Part shown: positions 43,521 through 52,781 of the stretch, piece after piece
Position numbering within the stretch: the first letter of the stretch is position 1
Layout of the letters: each line of letters begins with the position of its first letter
Assembly: GCA_038238015.1 (NCBI GenBank)
Contig: JBBRYA010000006.1
Location: 1-64,000, forward strand
Source of the DNA: DASQFQ01 sp038238015
Lineage (GTDB): Bacteria; Actinomycetota; Thermoleophilia; Solirubrobacterales; Solirubrobacteraceae
DNA: 64,000 nucleotides
Direction: 5' to 3'
Position numbers and translations under genes: made by a program
The notes under the pieces: model-generated
What the model was told of the DNA's origin: nothing
Seen by the model: only the letters and a program-made list of their open reading frames with translations
The model's database searches: none

Positions 43521-45287
43521 TCAGCGCCGGCGCTTGGGGACGCACGTGCGGTAGTGGCGCACCTCGCGCACGTGGCGGCCCTTGCGCGTGACGGCCTCGA
43601 TCTTCACGGTGAAGCGCCCCTTGCGCAGGCCGCGCAGGTTCACGCGCGAGCGCAGCCGCTTGCCGCGCAGCACCCGCACCCGCTTGCCGTTGACGTACAC
43701 CGTCGCGCGCTTGATGCGGTCCCCGCGCGGGTGGCGCAGGCGGATCGAGAAGCTGCGCCGGCTGCGGCACTGCTTCGAGCCCTTGCCGCTGCCGCTGCCG
43801 CTGCCGCTGCCGCTGCCGCTGCCGCTGCCGGGCAAGCCAAGCGCGGCGACGCTGCCCGCGCAGCCGCCGCCGCCGCGCAACGCCGGGCCCGAGCTCTGGC
43901 GCACGAACAGCGGCAGCGCGACGTTGCGCTCGCCTCCCGTGACGGGGTCCTTGGTGGTCGAGTCGCCCGTGCCAATCAGCACGCAGCCCTGCTCGTCGAC
44001 CGCGTTGGTGAAGAAGTCGCCGAGCCGCCTGTCCTCGCCGGTGGCGACGCAGGTCGTCCCCGTCTGACAGATGTTGTTGTCGGCGATCGGCCGGCCGACC
44101 GCGTCGACGGTCTCGACACTCGGCGCGGCGGTGTCGGCGTCCTGCACCGTCGCGGCCATCACCGACAGCTTCGCGCGCTGGCAGGCAAGGTCGGCGATCT
44201 TGTCGGCCTGGTACCAGACGACCGAGACCTTGCCCTTCTCGCCACCGGCGATCCACGGCCACAGGACGCGCTTACCGGGGGGCCGGGCGATCGTCACGGG
44301 CGCGCCCCAGTTCTGGCCGAAGTCGCCTGAGTAAACCATCGTGATGCCGTTGGGCGCCGGCGTGGCCGCCCCCTCACAGCCACCCGAGGTTCCGCTGACG
44401 CGCGGGTCGTCGTCGAAGACGAGGTAGAGCCCCCCGGCGTCGTCCAGCACGATCGCGGGCCAGTGGGCGTAGACGCTCGTGTCCATGACCTTGTGCGGGG
44501 TGAACTGTGCGTCGCCGCGCCGCCAGGTCCCGACCCCCACCCCGGTGACCTTGTCGTCGCGCATGAAGGTCACCGGCTCGACCAGGCGGTCGCCGCGGCC
44601 GTCGTAGTAGAGCTTGCCGTTGCCGGTGTAGCTCGTGCCGTCGGGCAGCGTGCCGGAGTCGGGGACGCCGCTGGTCTCGCAGCTCTGCCCACCGTCGCTC
44701 GAGCGGAAGATGCGGTGCGACAGCGCCTCCTCCGCGGTGTTGGTGGCCATGAACACCTCGTTCGGGTGCGCCCCCGCCAGCCACGGCCGGTCGCCGTCGT
44801 GGCACTGCGCCGTGCCGCGGTCCCAGCTCACGCCGCCGTCGTTTGAGGAGAACAGCGAGTCGTTGGCGAGGTTGATGCCGGTGTTGTAGATGCGGCCGCC
44901 CGCGTCCTGGGTGAGGTCGGGGTCGGAGAAGCCGGTGTTGATGGCCGGGTTGGTCGCGAAGCCGCCGCCGAAGTCGTCGCGCTTGAAGGAGCGCCCGCCG
45001 TCGCGCGAGATCCAGATGTTGACCTGGTTGCGATAGCCCGTGAGGAACGTGAACGTCGTCGCGGAGAGCAGGCCGGGGCGATAGATGTGCGTCGTGCCCT
45101 CGTGCGAGGAGTAGACGATCGTGTGGTGGACCGGGTCGGTGAGCACGATCGGCTCGCCGCCCGCCAGCTGCTGGTCGACGTAGACCGGCGGAGCGAAGCC
45201 GAGCCCGGCCGCGCCCGCGTCGGAAGCGCCCACCGCGGCGCCCGCGACGGCGATCGCTGCGAGGAGGAGCGTGAAGCGGCGGGGCAT
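43521..45287 (-). CDS. Secreted BNR/sialidase-like beta-propeller protein
   Basis: 588 residues from the ATG at 45287, chosen because GGAGGT sits 5 nt upstream. A signal peptide (LLLAAIAVAGAAVGASDAGA) precedes BNR-type repeats (WISRDGGRSFKRDD, FSSNDGGVSWDRG, FRSSDGGQSCETSG, YSGDFGQNWGAP), each an S-x-D-x-G-x-x-W-like motif of a propeller. A Gly-Ser linker encoded by hexamer repeats leads to a basic C-terminal domain (KRATVYVNGKRVRVLRGKRL, then FTVKIEA) that looks like an immunoglobulin-type beta domain. No sialidase Arg triad is evident, so enzymatic activity is uncertain. Confidence 0.8.
   Translation of the reverse strand: MPRRFTLLLAAIAVAGAAVGASDAGAAGLGFAPPVYVDQQLAGGEPIVLTDPVHHTIVYSSHEGTTHIYRPGLLSATTFTFLTGYRNQVNIWISRDGGRSFKRDDFGGGFATNPAINTGFSDPDLTQDAGGRIYNTGINLANDSLFSSNDGGVSWDRGTAQCHDGDRPWLAGAHPNEVFMATNTAEEALSHRIFRSSDGGQSCETSGVPDSGTLPDGTSYTGNGKLYYDGRGDRLVEPVTFMRDDKVTGVGVGTWRRGDAQFTPHKVMDTSVYAHWPAIVLDDAGGLYLVFDDDPRVSGTSGGCEGAATPAPNGITMVYSGDFGQNWGAPVTIARPPGKRVLWPWIAGGEKGKVSVVWYQADKIADLACQRAKLSVMAATVQDADTAAPSVETVDAVGRPIADNNICQTGTTCVATGEDRRLGDFFTNAVDEQGCVLIGTGDSTTKDPVTGGERNVALPLFVRQSSGPALRGGGGCAGSVAALGLPGSGSGSGSGSGSGSGKGSKQCRSRRSFSIRLRHPRGDRIKRATVYVNGKRVRVLRGKRLRSRVNLRGLRKGRFTVKIEAVTRKGRHVREVRHYRTCVPKRRR
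43785..43830. repeat. Tandem GCCGCT hexamers coding a Gly-Ser linker
   Basis: Seven uninterrupted GCCGCT units plus GCCG. Read on the minus strand they encode alternating Gly-Ser in the BNR-type protein. The unit is two codons long, so gain or loss changes only linker length and keeps the frame. Confidence 0.85.
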
Positions 45288-45371
45288 TGAGACCTCCATT
45301 ACGCCGGAAAGGCGAGGCTCGGGGTTGCTGGTCGGCGATTACCCCCTGGCCCCGCGCTTGAACCTCGCGAG

Positions 45372-46784
45372 TCAGCGGCGCACGGCGGCGCTCGTGGCCC
45401 CGGCCGCCGAGAAGCGGTAGACCGCGCGTCGGGTGAGCCGCAGGCTGCGCGACCAGTAGCCGCGCGCGTCGGTGCTGAGCGTGGCGATCGTCCTGAACGA
45501 CGCCGCGCCCGGAAGGCGCCGCTGCACCGCGACCGTGTGCGTGGACCCCGGCCGCACCTGGCCCCACAGGCGCCCGCGCGCGGCGTCGAGCACGAATGGC
45601 ATGCCGAAGTGCGCGAGCGCCGGCTTCGCGCGCTCGTCGGCGTAGCGCAGGCCGGACTGCCAGCCCGAGTAGGCGCGCGGCCCGAACGGCTCGTCGCGCC
45701 ACAGGTACTGCCCCATCATCCGCACGCGCGGGTTGCGCCAGCCGTCGTACGCGGCGCGCTGCAGCCAGACGTCCTGCGCCGTCGCGGAGACGCCGCCGAT
45801 GCGGTCGGGCGGGTTGGTCTGGTAGCCGTACTCGTCGAGGAAGAGGTCCAGGCGCGGTGCCCCCGAGCGCAGCGCGCCCGCTCGCTGCAGCCGGTCCAGC
45901 GCGCCCGTGAGACGGCCGAGCGACGCGAGGTTGACGTCGTCGGGGTTCGGGAAGGGGGTGCCCGGCGCGGTCAGCCCGCCGTGCGGGTGGAAGGCGAAGC
46001 CGTCCGCGCTCGCCGGCCGGAAGTCGCGGCACGCCCCGGTGCGGACCGGCGCGTACCGGGACGAGACGCAGCCGAGCCCCCGCACGAAGGTCATCGGCCG
46101 CATCGTCGCGTTCATGCTCGCGAGGATGAGACCGCGCGAGGCGAGCGCGCCGATCAGCACCTGCGCGCCCGGGTCCGCGGCGTGCACGGCGGGGTAGGCG
46201 GCACGCACGAGCTCGCGGTAGATGTGCGGCGCGACCGGAGTGCAGCCGGCCTTCGTGCACGCCGCCTGCGGCTGCAGCCACGAAGGCAGGTTGGGCTCGT
46301 TCCAGAGGATGTAGCGGTCGACCTCGCGCCCGTAGCGGCGCGCGACCGCGGTCGAGAAGTCGGCGTAGCGGGCCGGGTCGGGCTTGTAACGCGGGTTCTC
46401 GAGGCTCGGCACGCGGCTGGACCACAGCGGGCCCGGCCCGGTGATGGTGAGCATCACGCGCATGCCCGCGCCGCGCACGCGCGCGACCGCCTGGTCGAGC
46501 GATCCCCACTGGTACCCGGCGGCGTCGGGATCGGCGGCGTCGAAGCCCGCCGGGGCGCTGCGGCTGTCCGGAGCCGGCGCGATCCGCGACCACAGCGCAT
46601 AGATCCGCACGACGTCGACGCCGAGGCGCTGCCATTCCGCCACCGCCCGGTCGGCCTGCGGCCCGCCGGCCAGCAACACGCGGTCGTCGGCGATGCCGAC
46701 CTCGGTTCCGGCGGCGCGCGCCCGGTCCGCCGCGCCGAACATGACCGCGAGCAGGAGGAACAGCAGGGCGAGCGGTCGGCGCAT
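45372..46784 (-). CDS. Secreted clan GH-A glycoside hydrolase-like protein
   Basis: A 470-residue protein. The signal peptide (LALLFLLLAVMFGAADRARA) precedes a TIM-barrel-type domain: GVDVVRIYALWSRIAP, MRVMLTITGPGPLW, YILWNEPNLPSWL (acid/base Glu after Asn) and LDLFLDEYGYQTNPP (candidate nucleophile Glu). This N-E-P plus later Glu layout is that of clan GH-A families such as GH5 or GH39. The last 80 residues form a beta domain (STHTVAVQRRLPGAASFRTIATLST) seen in related secreted proteins. It lies 84 bp upstream of the BNR gene on the same strand. The polysaccharide target is unknown. Confidence 0.82.
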   Translation of the reverse strand: MRRPLALLFLLLAVMFGAADRARAAGTEVGIADDRVLLAGGPQADRAVAEWQRLGVDVVRIYALWSRIAPAPDSRSAPAGFDAADPDAAGYQWGSLDQAVARVRGAGMRVMLTITGPGPLWSSRVPSLENPRYKPDPARYADFSTAVARRYGREVDRYILWNEPNLPSWLQPQAACTKAGCTPVAPHIYRELVRAAYPAVHAADPGAQVLIGALASRGLILASMNATMRPMTFVRGLGCVSSRYAPVRTGACRDFRPASADGFAFHPHGGLTAPGTPFPNPDDVNLASLGRLTGALDRLQRAGALRSGAPRLDLFLDEYGYQTNPPDRIGGVSATAQDVWLQRAAYDGWRNPRVRMMGQYLWRDEPFGPRAYSGWQSGLRYADERAKPALAHFGMPFVLDAARGRLWGQVRPGSTHTVAVQRRLPGAASFRTIATLSTDARGYWSRSLRLTRRAVYRFSAAGATSAAVRR

Positions 46785-46861
46785 GGTCCCTTCTCAACGC
46801 CGGCCGGGCGGGATGGTTGCGGTGACGCTACGGTGAGACGGCCACCAAGGAGGAGACACAG

Positions 46862-48004
46862 ATGCCGATCCCCACCGAGCTCGTCGGGTCGCTGCCCAGG
46901 CCCGAGACGCTCCAGCAGGCCTACCAGGACTACGACGACGGCAAGATCGAGTTCGACCAGCTGCAGGCGCTGCAGGACGAGGCCGCCGAGGACTCGATCA
47001 AGCGCCTCGAGCAGACCGGCGAGACCTACGTCACCGACGGCGAGCAGCGCGAGTCGAGCTTCGCCACCTACCCGATCACCGACACGCTCGCGGGTACCGG
47101 CCTCGCCGACAACCTCGCCGGCGACGGCCAGTTCTTCGCGATCTTCGACGACGGCCACCACCGCCAGCTGCCGCGCCTGACCGGAGGCCCGTTCCGCTAC
47201 AAGACCTTCGCCTCGGAGTTCGTGGAGAAGAACAAGGCGATCGCCTCCAAGCCCGTCAAGCAGGCGGTCATCTCCCCCTCGATGATGATGCTGCTCTATC
47301 CGCTCGAGGACGAGATCGACGGCTACCCACGCGAGCAGTTCCTCGACGACGTCTGCGACGAGGTCGAGAAGGACATCCGCCAGGCGTTCGCGGCCGGGGC
47401 CGAGCGCGTCTCCATCGACTTCACCGAGGGCCGGCTCGCGAACAAGAACGACTCGCGCAACCCCTGGACCGGCAAGGACATGCTGCAGGAGTTCATCGAT
47501 CTCAACAACCGCGTGCTCGACCGCTTCTCGGCCGACGAGCGCAGGAACATCGGCATCCACACCTGCCCCGGCGGCGACAACGACTCTGTGCACTCCAAGG
47601 AGGTCCCCTACGAGAAGCTGCTGAGCAAGATGTTCGAGCTCAACGCGGGCTACTTCCTGATCCAGTGCGCGAGCGAGGAGGACAAGGAGAGCGTCTACAA
47701 GCTCGTAGGCCAGTACAGCCGCGACGACGCCAACGGGGTGCCGCAGGTCTGCTTCATGGGAGTCATCAACCCGCTCTCGCCCGAGGTGGAGACGGCCGAG
47801 CAGGTCAAGGACGACCTCGTCACCGCGGCCAAGCACATCCCCAAGGAGCGCCTCGGTGCGACCGACGACTGCGGCTTCTCGCCGTTCAGCCGCGACCTCA
47901 AGCCCAAGCACGGCTCGCCGGACTTCGCCCGCGACATCGCGATGCAGAAGATCACCGCGCGCGTCGAGGGCGCCCGGATGGCGTCAGAGGAGCTCGGGAT
48001 CTAG
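46862..48004 (+). CDS. Short MetE-like methyltransferase (cobalamin-independent methionine synthase C-terminal type)
   Basis: A 380-residue single-barrel protein with AAGGAGGAG before the ATG. ELVGSLPRPETL, VTDGEQRESSF, the zinc site HTCPGGDND (His, Cys) and later DDCGFSPFSRD (Cys) are MetE-type catalytic features. It lacks the N-terminal half of full-length MetE that binds polyglutamyl folate. The methyl donor may therefore differ, as in the shorter 'core' MetE proteins. Stand-alone context; its end overlaps the convergent glycosyltransferase gene by 21 nt. Confidence 0.88.
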   Translation: MPIPTELVGSLPRPETLQQAYQDYDDGKIEFDQLQALQDEAAEDSIKRLEQTGETYVTDGEQRESSFATYPITDTLAGTGLADNLAGDGQFFAIFDDGHHRQLPRLTGGPFRYKTFASEFVEKNKAIASKPVKQAVISPSMMMLLYPLEDEIDGYPREQFLDDVCDEVEKDIRQAFAAGAERVSIDFTEGRLANKNDSRNPWTGKDMLQEFIDLNNRVLDRFSADERRNIGIHTCPGGDNDSVHSKEVPYEKLLSKMFELNAGYFLIQCASEEDKESVYKLVGQYSRDDANGVPQVCFMGVINPLSPEVETAEQVKDDLVTAAKHIPKERLGATDDCGFSPFSRDLKPKHGSPDFARDIAMQKITARVEGARMASEELGI

Positions 48005-49279
48005 CGCCGCCGGTCGCCCCCGGCGGAGCGCCCAGCCTGCCGCCCCGGCTGCCAGCAGCGCCGGGAACAGTGGCAGGTTGTGGCGCGACTCGGCGATCAG
48101 CAGCGCGTTCACGGCGGTCGACATCAGCGCGACCGCCGCGATCGCGATCAGGACCGGGTCGCGCGTGCGGCGGATCCCGACGACGAGGCCGGCGAGTGCC
48201 GCCGCCAGCAGCAGGAAGTGCAGCGCCAGTCCGGGGACGCTGCGGGTGCGGAACGCCTGCAGCCACATGCGCGCGACCTTGCGGACCATCATCCACGCGA
48301 ACGCGAGCGGGTCCCCGAGCGCGTAGCGCCTGAGGTTGTCAAGCGCACCGCTCATGAGGGCGGCGTTGTGGTCGCCGGGGCCGTAGTGCCGCGCGACGTT
48401 CGAGAGCAGCGCGCCGGCCGGGATCAGCCGCGGCGGGGCATGGCGGTAGCGGGGTTCCTCCGCGCTCACGCGCGCGGCGAGGCGGTGCTTGAAACCGTAG
48501 AGGGTCCCGTCGCCGGGCAGGTAGGTGCCGATGTACAGCGTGCCCGGGCCGCCATCGCTAACCGGCACGAGGTGGTGGCTGTTGAGCGAGACGAACACCA
48601 CCCAGGGCAACATCGTGGCGAGCGCCCCGGCCAGCAGCAGCCCGGCGGCCCTGAGCGCGGTACGAGCGCCTTCGCGGCGCCGCGACCACACGAGCACGAT
48701 GGCCACGACGACCGGCGCCAGCACGAGGTCCGCGCGCACGAGCACCGTCAGCCCGAGCAGTGCCCCCGCCGCCGCGATCGTCCACGGCCCGCGCCGCCGC
48801 AGCCCGAGTGCGAGGACGAGGAACGAGACGACGAATAGCAACGCGCCCAGCGGCTCGGACAGCTGGAAGGTCGTGACGTGGATGAGCGGCGGGTAGACGG
48901 CAACGGCCGCCGCCGCGGCCACGGCTGCCCACGGCCCCCCGAGCACGGCGGCGGCGGCGGAGACCGCGAGCACCGCGCCGGCGCCGAGGATGACGTTGAG
49001 CACCCTCGCCTCGGGGACCTCGTAGAGGCGCCGCGGCGAGGCTCCGGGCAGCACGCGGTGCGCGGCGGCGAACGCGACCGGAGCGCCAGGCGCCCAGCGG
49101 GTCGGCTGGGGCATCCCCGGGTCGCCGTAGTTGCCGCGTGTCGAGAGCGCGAGCGCCAGGCGCCCGTAGGCCCGCTCGTCGGCCGACAGGTGGTGGTAGC
49201 CGAGCGCGGCCGAGTCGGCGCGGAGCGCGAGCGCCGCCGCCAGGATCACTGCGAGCGCGAGGAGGGCGGCCCGCGGCAT
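47984..49279 (-). CDS. GT39-like membrane glycosyltransferase
   Basis: 431 residues from the ATG at 49279. About ten hydrophobic helices follow an N-terminal luminal/extracellular loop. HHLSADERAYGRLALALS carries an acidic D-E pair like the catalytic DE of PMT/ArnT family enzymes. GNYGDPGMPQPTRWAPG resembles the next loop. Such proteins move sugars from polyprenyl-phosphate carriers on the outer membrane face. Acceptor unknown. Convergent with the MetE-like gene and divergent from a second GT39-like gene. Confidence 0.78.
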   Translation of the reverse strand: MPRAALLALAVILAAALALRADSAALGYHHLSADERAYGRLALALSTRGNYGDPGMPQPTRWAPGAPVAFAAAHRVLPGASPRRLYEVPEARVLNVILGAGAVLAVSAAAAVLGGPWAAVAAAAAVAVYPPLIHVTTFQLSEPLGALLFVVSFLVLALGLRRRGPWTIAAAGALLGLTVLVRADLVLAPVVVAIVLVWSRRREGARTALRAAGLLLAGALATMLPWVVFVSLNSHHLVPVSDGGPGTLYIGTYLPGDGTLYGFKHRLAARVSAEEPRYRHAPPRLIPAGALLSNVARHYGPGDHNAALMSGALDNLRRYALGDPLAFAWMMVRKVARMWLQAFRTRSVPGLALHFLLLAAALAGLVVGIRRTRDPVLIAIAAVALMSTAVNALLIAESRHNLPLFPALLAAGAAGWALRRGRPAALDPELL

Positions 49280-49369
49280 GCCCTCACCTTGCCTGCGCCA
49301 CCCCATGACCACAAGCGCCCGAGGCCTGTGTTCAGGTTGCCGCCAGGCCACGCGCGGAGACTCGTCGCA

Positions 49370-50941
49370 GTGAGCGGCGTCGCGCGACCTCAGCGCTGGG
49401 CGCGTCCCCGCCTCCTCGAACGCCCACGAATCGGCGCGGCGCGACCCGCGCTGGCGGTGGCGGCGTTCGCGCTCCTTCTCGCGGCGAGCGCCGTGGTGCG
49501 CACGCGTGCGGTATCGGCGCCGTTCTGGATCGACGAGGGACTGACGATGGGCATCAGCGCCCACGGGTTCCTGGACATCCCAGGAGTGCTCCGCGTGGAC
49601 GGATCTCCGCCGCTGTACTACGAGCTGCTGCACGGCTGGATCGCGATCGCCGGCCGGTCTGAGGCCGCGACCCATGCACTGTCGCTGGTGGCCGCGCTGC
49701 TGGTGGTGCCGGCCGGCTTCTGGCTCGCGCGCACGGCCTTCGGAGCGCGCGCCGGCTGGGCGTGCGCGGTGCTGTGCGCGCTCAACCCGCTGCTGAGCAC
49801 GTACGCGCAGGAGACGCGGATGTACTCACTGGTGGCCCTGCTGTCGATGCTGGCCGCGGGCGCGTTCGTGCTCGCCTTCGTGCACGAGCGCCGACGCTTC
49901 GCCTGGCTGCACGCGGGGGCCCTCGCCGCGCTCCTCTACACCCACAACTGGGGGATCTTCTACGCGCTGGTTGCCGGGGCGACCTGGATCGGGCTGGTGC
50001 TGGCCGGGGGCCGAGGCCGCAGCGAGCTCCTGATCACGGGGGCGATCGCCTTCGGGGTTCCGCTGCTCGCGCTCGCCCCGTGGCTGCCGACCCTGCTCTT
50101 CCAGTCCCAGCACACCGGCGCGCCGTGGTCCTCGCAGCCCTCGCTGGCCGCCCTGCCACGCGCACTGAGGAAGACGCTCGGCGGAAGCTCCGGCGCCCTC
50201 GCGGGCTTCATCGCGCTCGCGACCGCGGCCGCGGCGCTCGTGCAGGCGCGGCGCGGCCGCGAGCTTCGCGCCGCTGCCGTGCTGCTGGCGCTCACCGTGG
50301 GGACGCTGGTCGTCGCCTGGGGCTTCTCCCAGCATTCCCCGGCCTGGGCCAGCCGCTACCTGACGATCCTGCTCGGCCCGGCGCTGCTGCTCGTGGCGCT
50401 TGGGGTCGCGCGCGCGGGGGTCGCGGGTGCGGTCGCGATCGCCATCGTCGCGGTCGCCTGGTGGTCGCTGCCGAGCTACCACGCCGTCGCAGACAAGAGC
50501 AACGTGAAGAGCGTCGCGGCGAGCGTCGCGCCGCAGCTGCGGCCCGGCGATCTCGTCGTCGGGGCGCAGCCCGAGTCGGTCCCGGTGCTGCGTTACTACC
50601 TCGGGCCGCGCCTGCGCTACGCCAACGAGCTCGGGCCGTTGCGCGACCCCGGGGTGATGGACTGGCGCAACGCGCTCGCACGCCTGCGCGTCGCGAAGCC
50701 CTCGACGGTCATCGCGCTGGCCGACGCCCTGCCGCCGCGCGCACGTATCGCCCTCGTCCGCCCCGTCACGCGGGCCGGCGGATGGCGCGCGCGCTGGACG
50801 CATCTGGTCAAGCTGCAGTCCCGCGCTCTCGCGCGAGCATTCGCGAGCGACAGCGCGCTGCGCCTCGTCGGGAGCGTCAAGCCCGGTCACCGCGGCGCGC
50901 TGTCGACCGTTCGCGCGGCCGTCTACGAACGCTCAGGCTGA
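49370..50941 (+). CDS. GT39-like membrane glycosyltransferase
   Basis: 523 residues from the GTG at 49370. PFWIDEGLTMGISAHGF gives the DE motif in the first extracellular loop; DGSPPLYYELLHGW and STYAQETRMYSLVALLSM are typical of the PMT/ArnT (DUF2029-like) group. Roughly ten membrane helices end near residue 375. The C-terminal 140 residues (DLVVGAQPESVPVLRYYLGP) form a soluble extracellular domain. It is divergent from the other GT39-like gene with 90 bp between starts, and its end overlaps the DUF190 gene by 9 nt. Confidence 0.82.
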   Translation: MSGVARPQRWARPRLLERPRIGAARPALAVAAFALLLAASAVVRTRAVSAPFWIDEGLTMGISAHGFLDIPGVLRVDGSPPLYYELLHGWIAIAGRSEAATHALSLVAALLVVPAGFWLARTAFGARAGWACAVLCALNPLLSTYAQETRMYSLVALLSMLAAGAFVLAFVHERRRFAWLHAGALAALLYTHNWGIFYALVAGATWIGLVLAGGRGRSELLITGAIAFGVPLLALAPWLPTLLFQSQHTGAPWSSQPSLAALPRALRKTLGGSSGALAGFIALATAAAALVQARRGRELRAAAVLLALTVGTLVVAWGFSQHSPAWASRYLTILLGPALLLVALGVARAGVAGAVAIAIVAVAWWSLPSYHAVADKSNVKSVAASVAPQLRPGDLVVGAQPESVPVLRYYLGPRLRYANELGPLRDPGVMDWRNALARLRVAKPSTVIALADALPPRARIALVRPVTRAGGWRARWTHLVKLQSRALARAFASDSALRLVGSVKPGHRGALSTVRAAVYERSG

Positions 50942-52015
50942 GGGAAGGCGCGCCGCAAGCGCCAGCCCCCCGACCTCGAGCCGCGGGCCGGTGGCCCGGA
51001 AGGCGGGGACCATCTCGCTGGTCACGAGGCCGGTCTCGTCAGTGACCTCGTCGACGACTCCGAACCAGCGGCGGCAGCGCTCCGGCGTGTCGACGATCAC
51101 CGTGACCACCGGCACGCGGCGGCGAAGCTGCCAGAACACATCGCCGTGGGGTTCATGGTCGCCGTGGTAGCCCCAGATACCGCGCAGGCTCGTCGCTCCC
51201 GCGGCGCCGGCCTCGCGCAGCGAGCGGATGAGCCGGCCGTGCAGCGGCTGCCCGCCGTGGGGTGCCTGCTCGCCGGCGTAGACCATGAGCTTCTGCCAGA
51301 CGCCGAGGCCGGACGGATCGGCGGCCGGTAACGGGCGCGGCTCGGCGAGCCCGACCCCGTCGCGCTTGCACACGCGGACGCGCTCGAGCGTGACCAGCGG
51401 CCGGGCGAGCAACGCGTCGAGCTTGGGCAGCACCGCGGCGATGCGCGAGCCGTCGCCGACCGCGACGATCATCAGCGGCACGTCGGCGTTGCCCGCGAAG
51501 AACCTCGCGCGCCGGCGAACTCCGTGCGTCGTGCCGTCGACGCCGAGCAGCACGGTTGCGCCGGCGAGGCCGCGCCGATGCATCAGGGCGACCACGGCCT
51601 CGTAGGCCGGAACGCCCCCCACACGCTCCTGGCGGCCCACGTAGACGGTCAGCTTCGTCGCCTCGTGCAGCTCCGCGGGCAGCCGCACCCCCTCGATGCG
51701 GCCACTGAGCAGGCGGGCGCGCTCGAGCGTCACGAGCCCGTCGAAGCGCAGCGCCTCGACGTCGCGGAGCGCGGCCTCGATGCGCGGGCGGGTGTCGACC
51801 GCCACCGTGACGAGCGGGAGGTCCTCCGAGAGCGTGAGCAAGCGGTCGGTGCGCAGGCGGTGCTTGAGGCCGAAGCCCTCGACGCCGCGCATGACGAGGC
51901 TGACCTCGAGCTCGTGACGCGCGTAGAGGTCGACGAACGCGTCGGCGAGAAAGCCTCCCCCGGCGCGGTCGCGCTCGCCGAAGTACGTCGTGAGCTTCAG
52001 GCAGTCCTCGTTCAC
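50933..52015 (-). CDS. Triple DUF190 repeat protein linked to CrcB
   Basis: 360 residues from the GTG at 52015, overlapping the upstream crcB stop (GTGA). Three DUF190 modules are visible: LTTYFGERDRAGGGFLADAF (from about 5), LTVYVGRQERVGGVPAYEAV (from about 120) and LMVYAGEQAPHGGQPLHGRL (from about 245). Each continues with a G-x-x-G-x-x-G loop and a VDT-like strand. DUF190 domains are PII-like, usually single (about 110 residues) and often beside crcB, but their ligand is not established. Three fused copies could form a pseudo-trimer. Confidence 0.85.
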   Translation of the reverse strand: MNEDCLKLTTYFGERDRAGGGFLADAFVDLYARHELEVSLVMRGVEGFGLKHRLRTDRLLTLSEDLPLVTVAVDTRPRIEAALRDVEALRFDGLVTLERARLLSGRIEGVRLPAELHEATKLTVYVGRQERVGGVPAYEAVVALMHRRGLAGATVLLGVDGTTHGVRRRARFFAGNADVPLMIVAVGDGSRIAAVLPKLDALLARPLVTLERVRVCKRDGVGLAEPRPLPAADPSGLGVWQKLMVYAGEQAPHGGQPLHGRLIRSLREAGAAGATSLRGIWGYHGDHEPHGDVFWQLRRRVPVVTVIVDTPERCRRWFGVVDEVTDETGLVTSEMVPAFRATGPRLEVGGLALAARLPSA

Positions 52016-52377
52016 AGGGCAGCTCCGAGCTCGCGCCCGAGCCAGACGGCGCCCAGGCCGAGGCCGAGGCTGACCGCGAAGTTGAGCGCGCCGAGCCGCA
52101 GGCGCCCGTCCTCCCCGAGGCGATGGCTCTCGAGCGCCCACGTGCTGAACGTCGTGAAGGCGCCGAGCAGGCCGGTCCCGAGCAGGCGCTCGGCGTCGTG
52201 GTCGAGCGCCCCGCCCACCAGCGCGCCGAGCAGGAACGCGCCGGCGAGGTTCACGACGAGCGTGCCGAACGGGAAGGCGCGCCCGAGCCGGCCTGTGACC
52301 GAGCCGTCGAGCAGGAAGCGCGCGACCGCGCCGGCGCCGCCCAGCGCTCCGAGCCCGATCCATCCGAGCGCGCTCAC
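52012..52377 (-). CDS. crcB: Fluoride channel CrcB, second subunit gene
   Basis: A 121-residue protein with four membrane helices. ALGGAGAVARFLLDG, FPFGTLVVNLAGAFLLGAL (the NxxGxFxxG core) and GTGLLGAFTTFSTWALE (the Phe/Thr fluoride-pathway GxxTTFS) identify Fluc/CrcB. The GTG at 52377 overlaps the first crcB stop. Two adjacent, divergent copies indicate a heterodimeric Fluc channel exporting fluoride. Confidence 0.93.
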   Translation of the reverse strand: MSALGWIGLGALGGAGAVARFLLDGSVTGRLGRAFPFGTLVVNLAGAFLLGALVGGALDHDAERLLGTGLLGAFTTFSTWALESHRLGEDGRLRLGALNFAVSLGLGLGAVWLGRELGAAL

Positions 52378-52781
52378 CGGGCCGTCACCCGCGTGTGGCG
52401 GACGAGGTTCGTGGCCAGCGCCACCGCCGCGAAGCCCGCCGCCACGCTCGCCGCCGCGTAGCCCGCCGCAAGCCCCAGGCAGCCGGCGTCGAGGAACCGC
52501 AGCAGCTCGAGCTGCAGCGTCGAGAACGTCGTCAGCGCACCGCACACGCCGGTGCCGAGGAACGGCCGGCGATACGCCGACAGCGGCAGGCGCTCCTGCA
52601 GGCGCGTCGTGAAGTAGCCGAGCATGAACGCGCCGGCGACGTTCACCGCGAACGTCGCCCAGGGCCACTGCGCCGCGTGCGGGGGCGACAGCTCGACCAG
52701 CCCCGCCCGAGCAGCCGCGCCGATCACGCCGCCCGCGAAGACGGCCCCCAGCTCGCGGCGGTCGGCATGCACGGTCGCCAC
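52374..52781 (-). CDS. crcB: Fluoride channel CrcB, first subunit gene
   Basis: 135 residues from the GTG at 52781, with AGGA six bases upstream. GGVIGAAARAGLVEL, WATFAVNVAGAFMLGYF and GTGVCGALTTFSTLQLE are CrcB hallmarks. It shares only the core motifs with its downstream partner, as expected for heterodimeric Fluc. The 210 bp upstream hold no convincing gene and no fluoride-riboswitch signature that I could recognise. Confidence 0.92.
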   Translation of the reverse strand: MATVHADRRELGAVFAGGVIGAAARAGLVELSPPHAAQWPWATFAVNVAGAFMLGYFTTRLQERLPLSAYRRPFLGTGVCGALTTFSTLQLELLRFLDAGCLGLAAGYAAASVAAGFAAVALATNLVRHTRVTAR

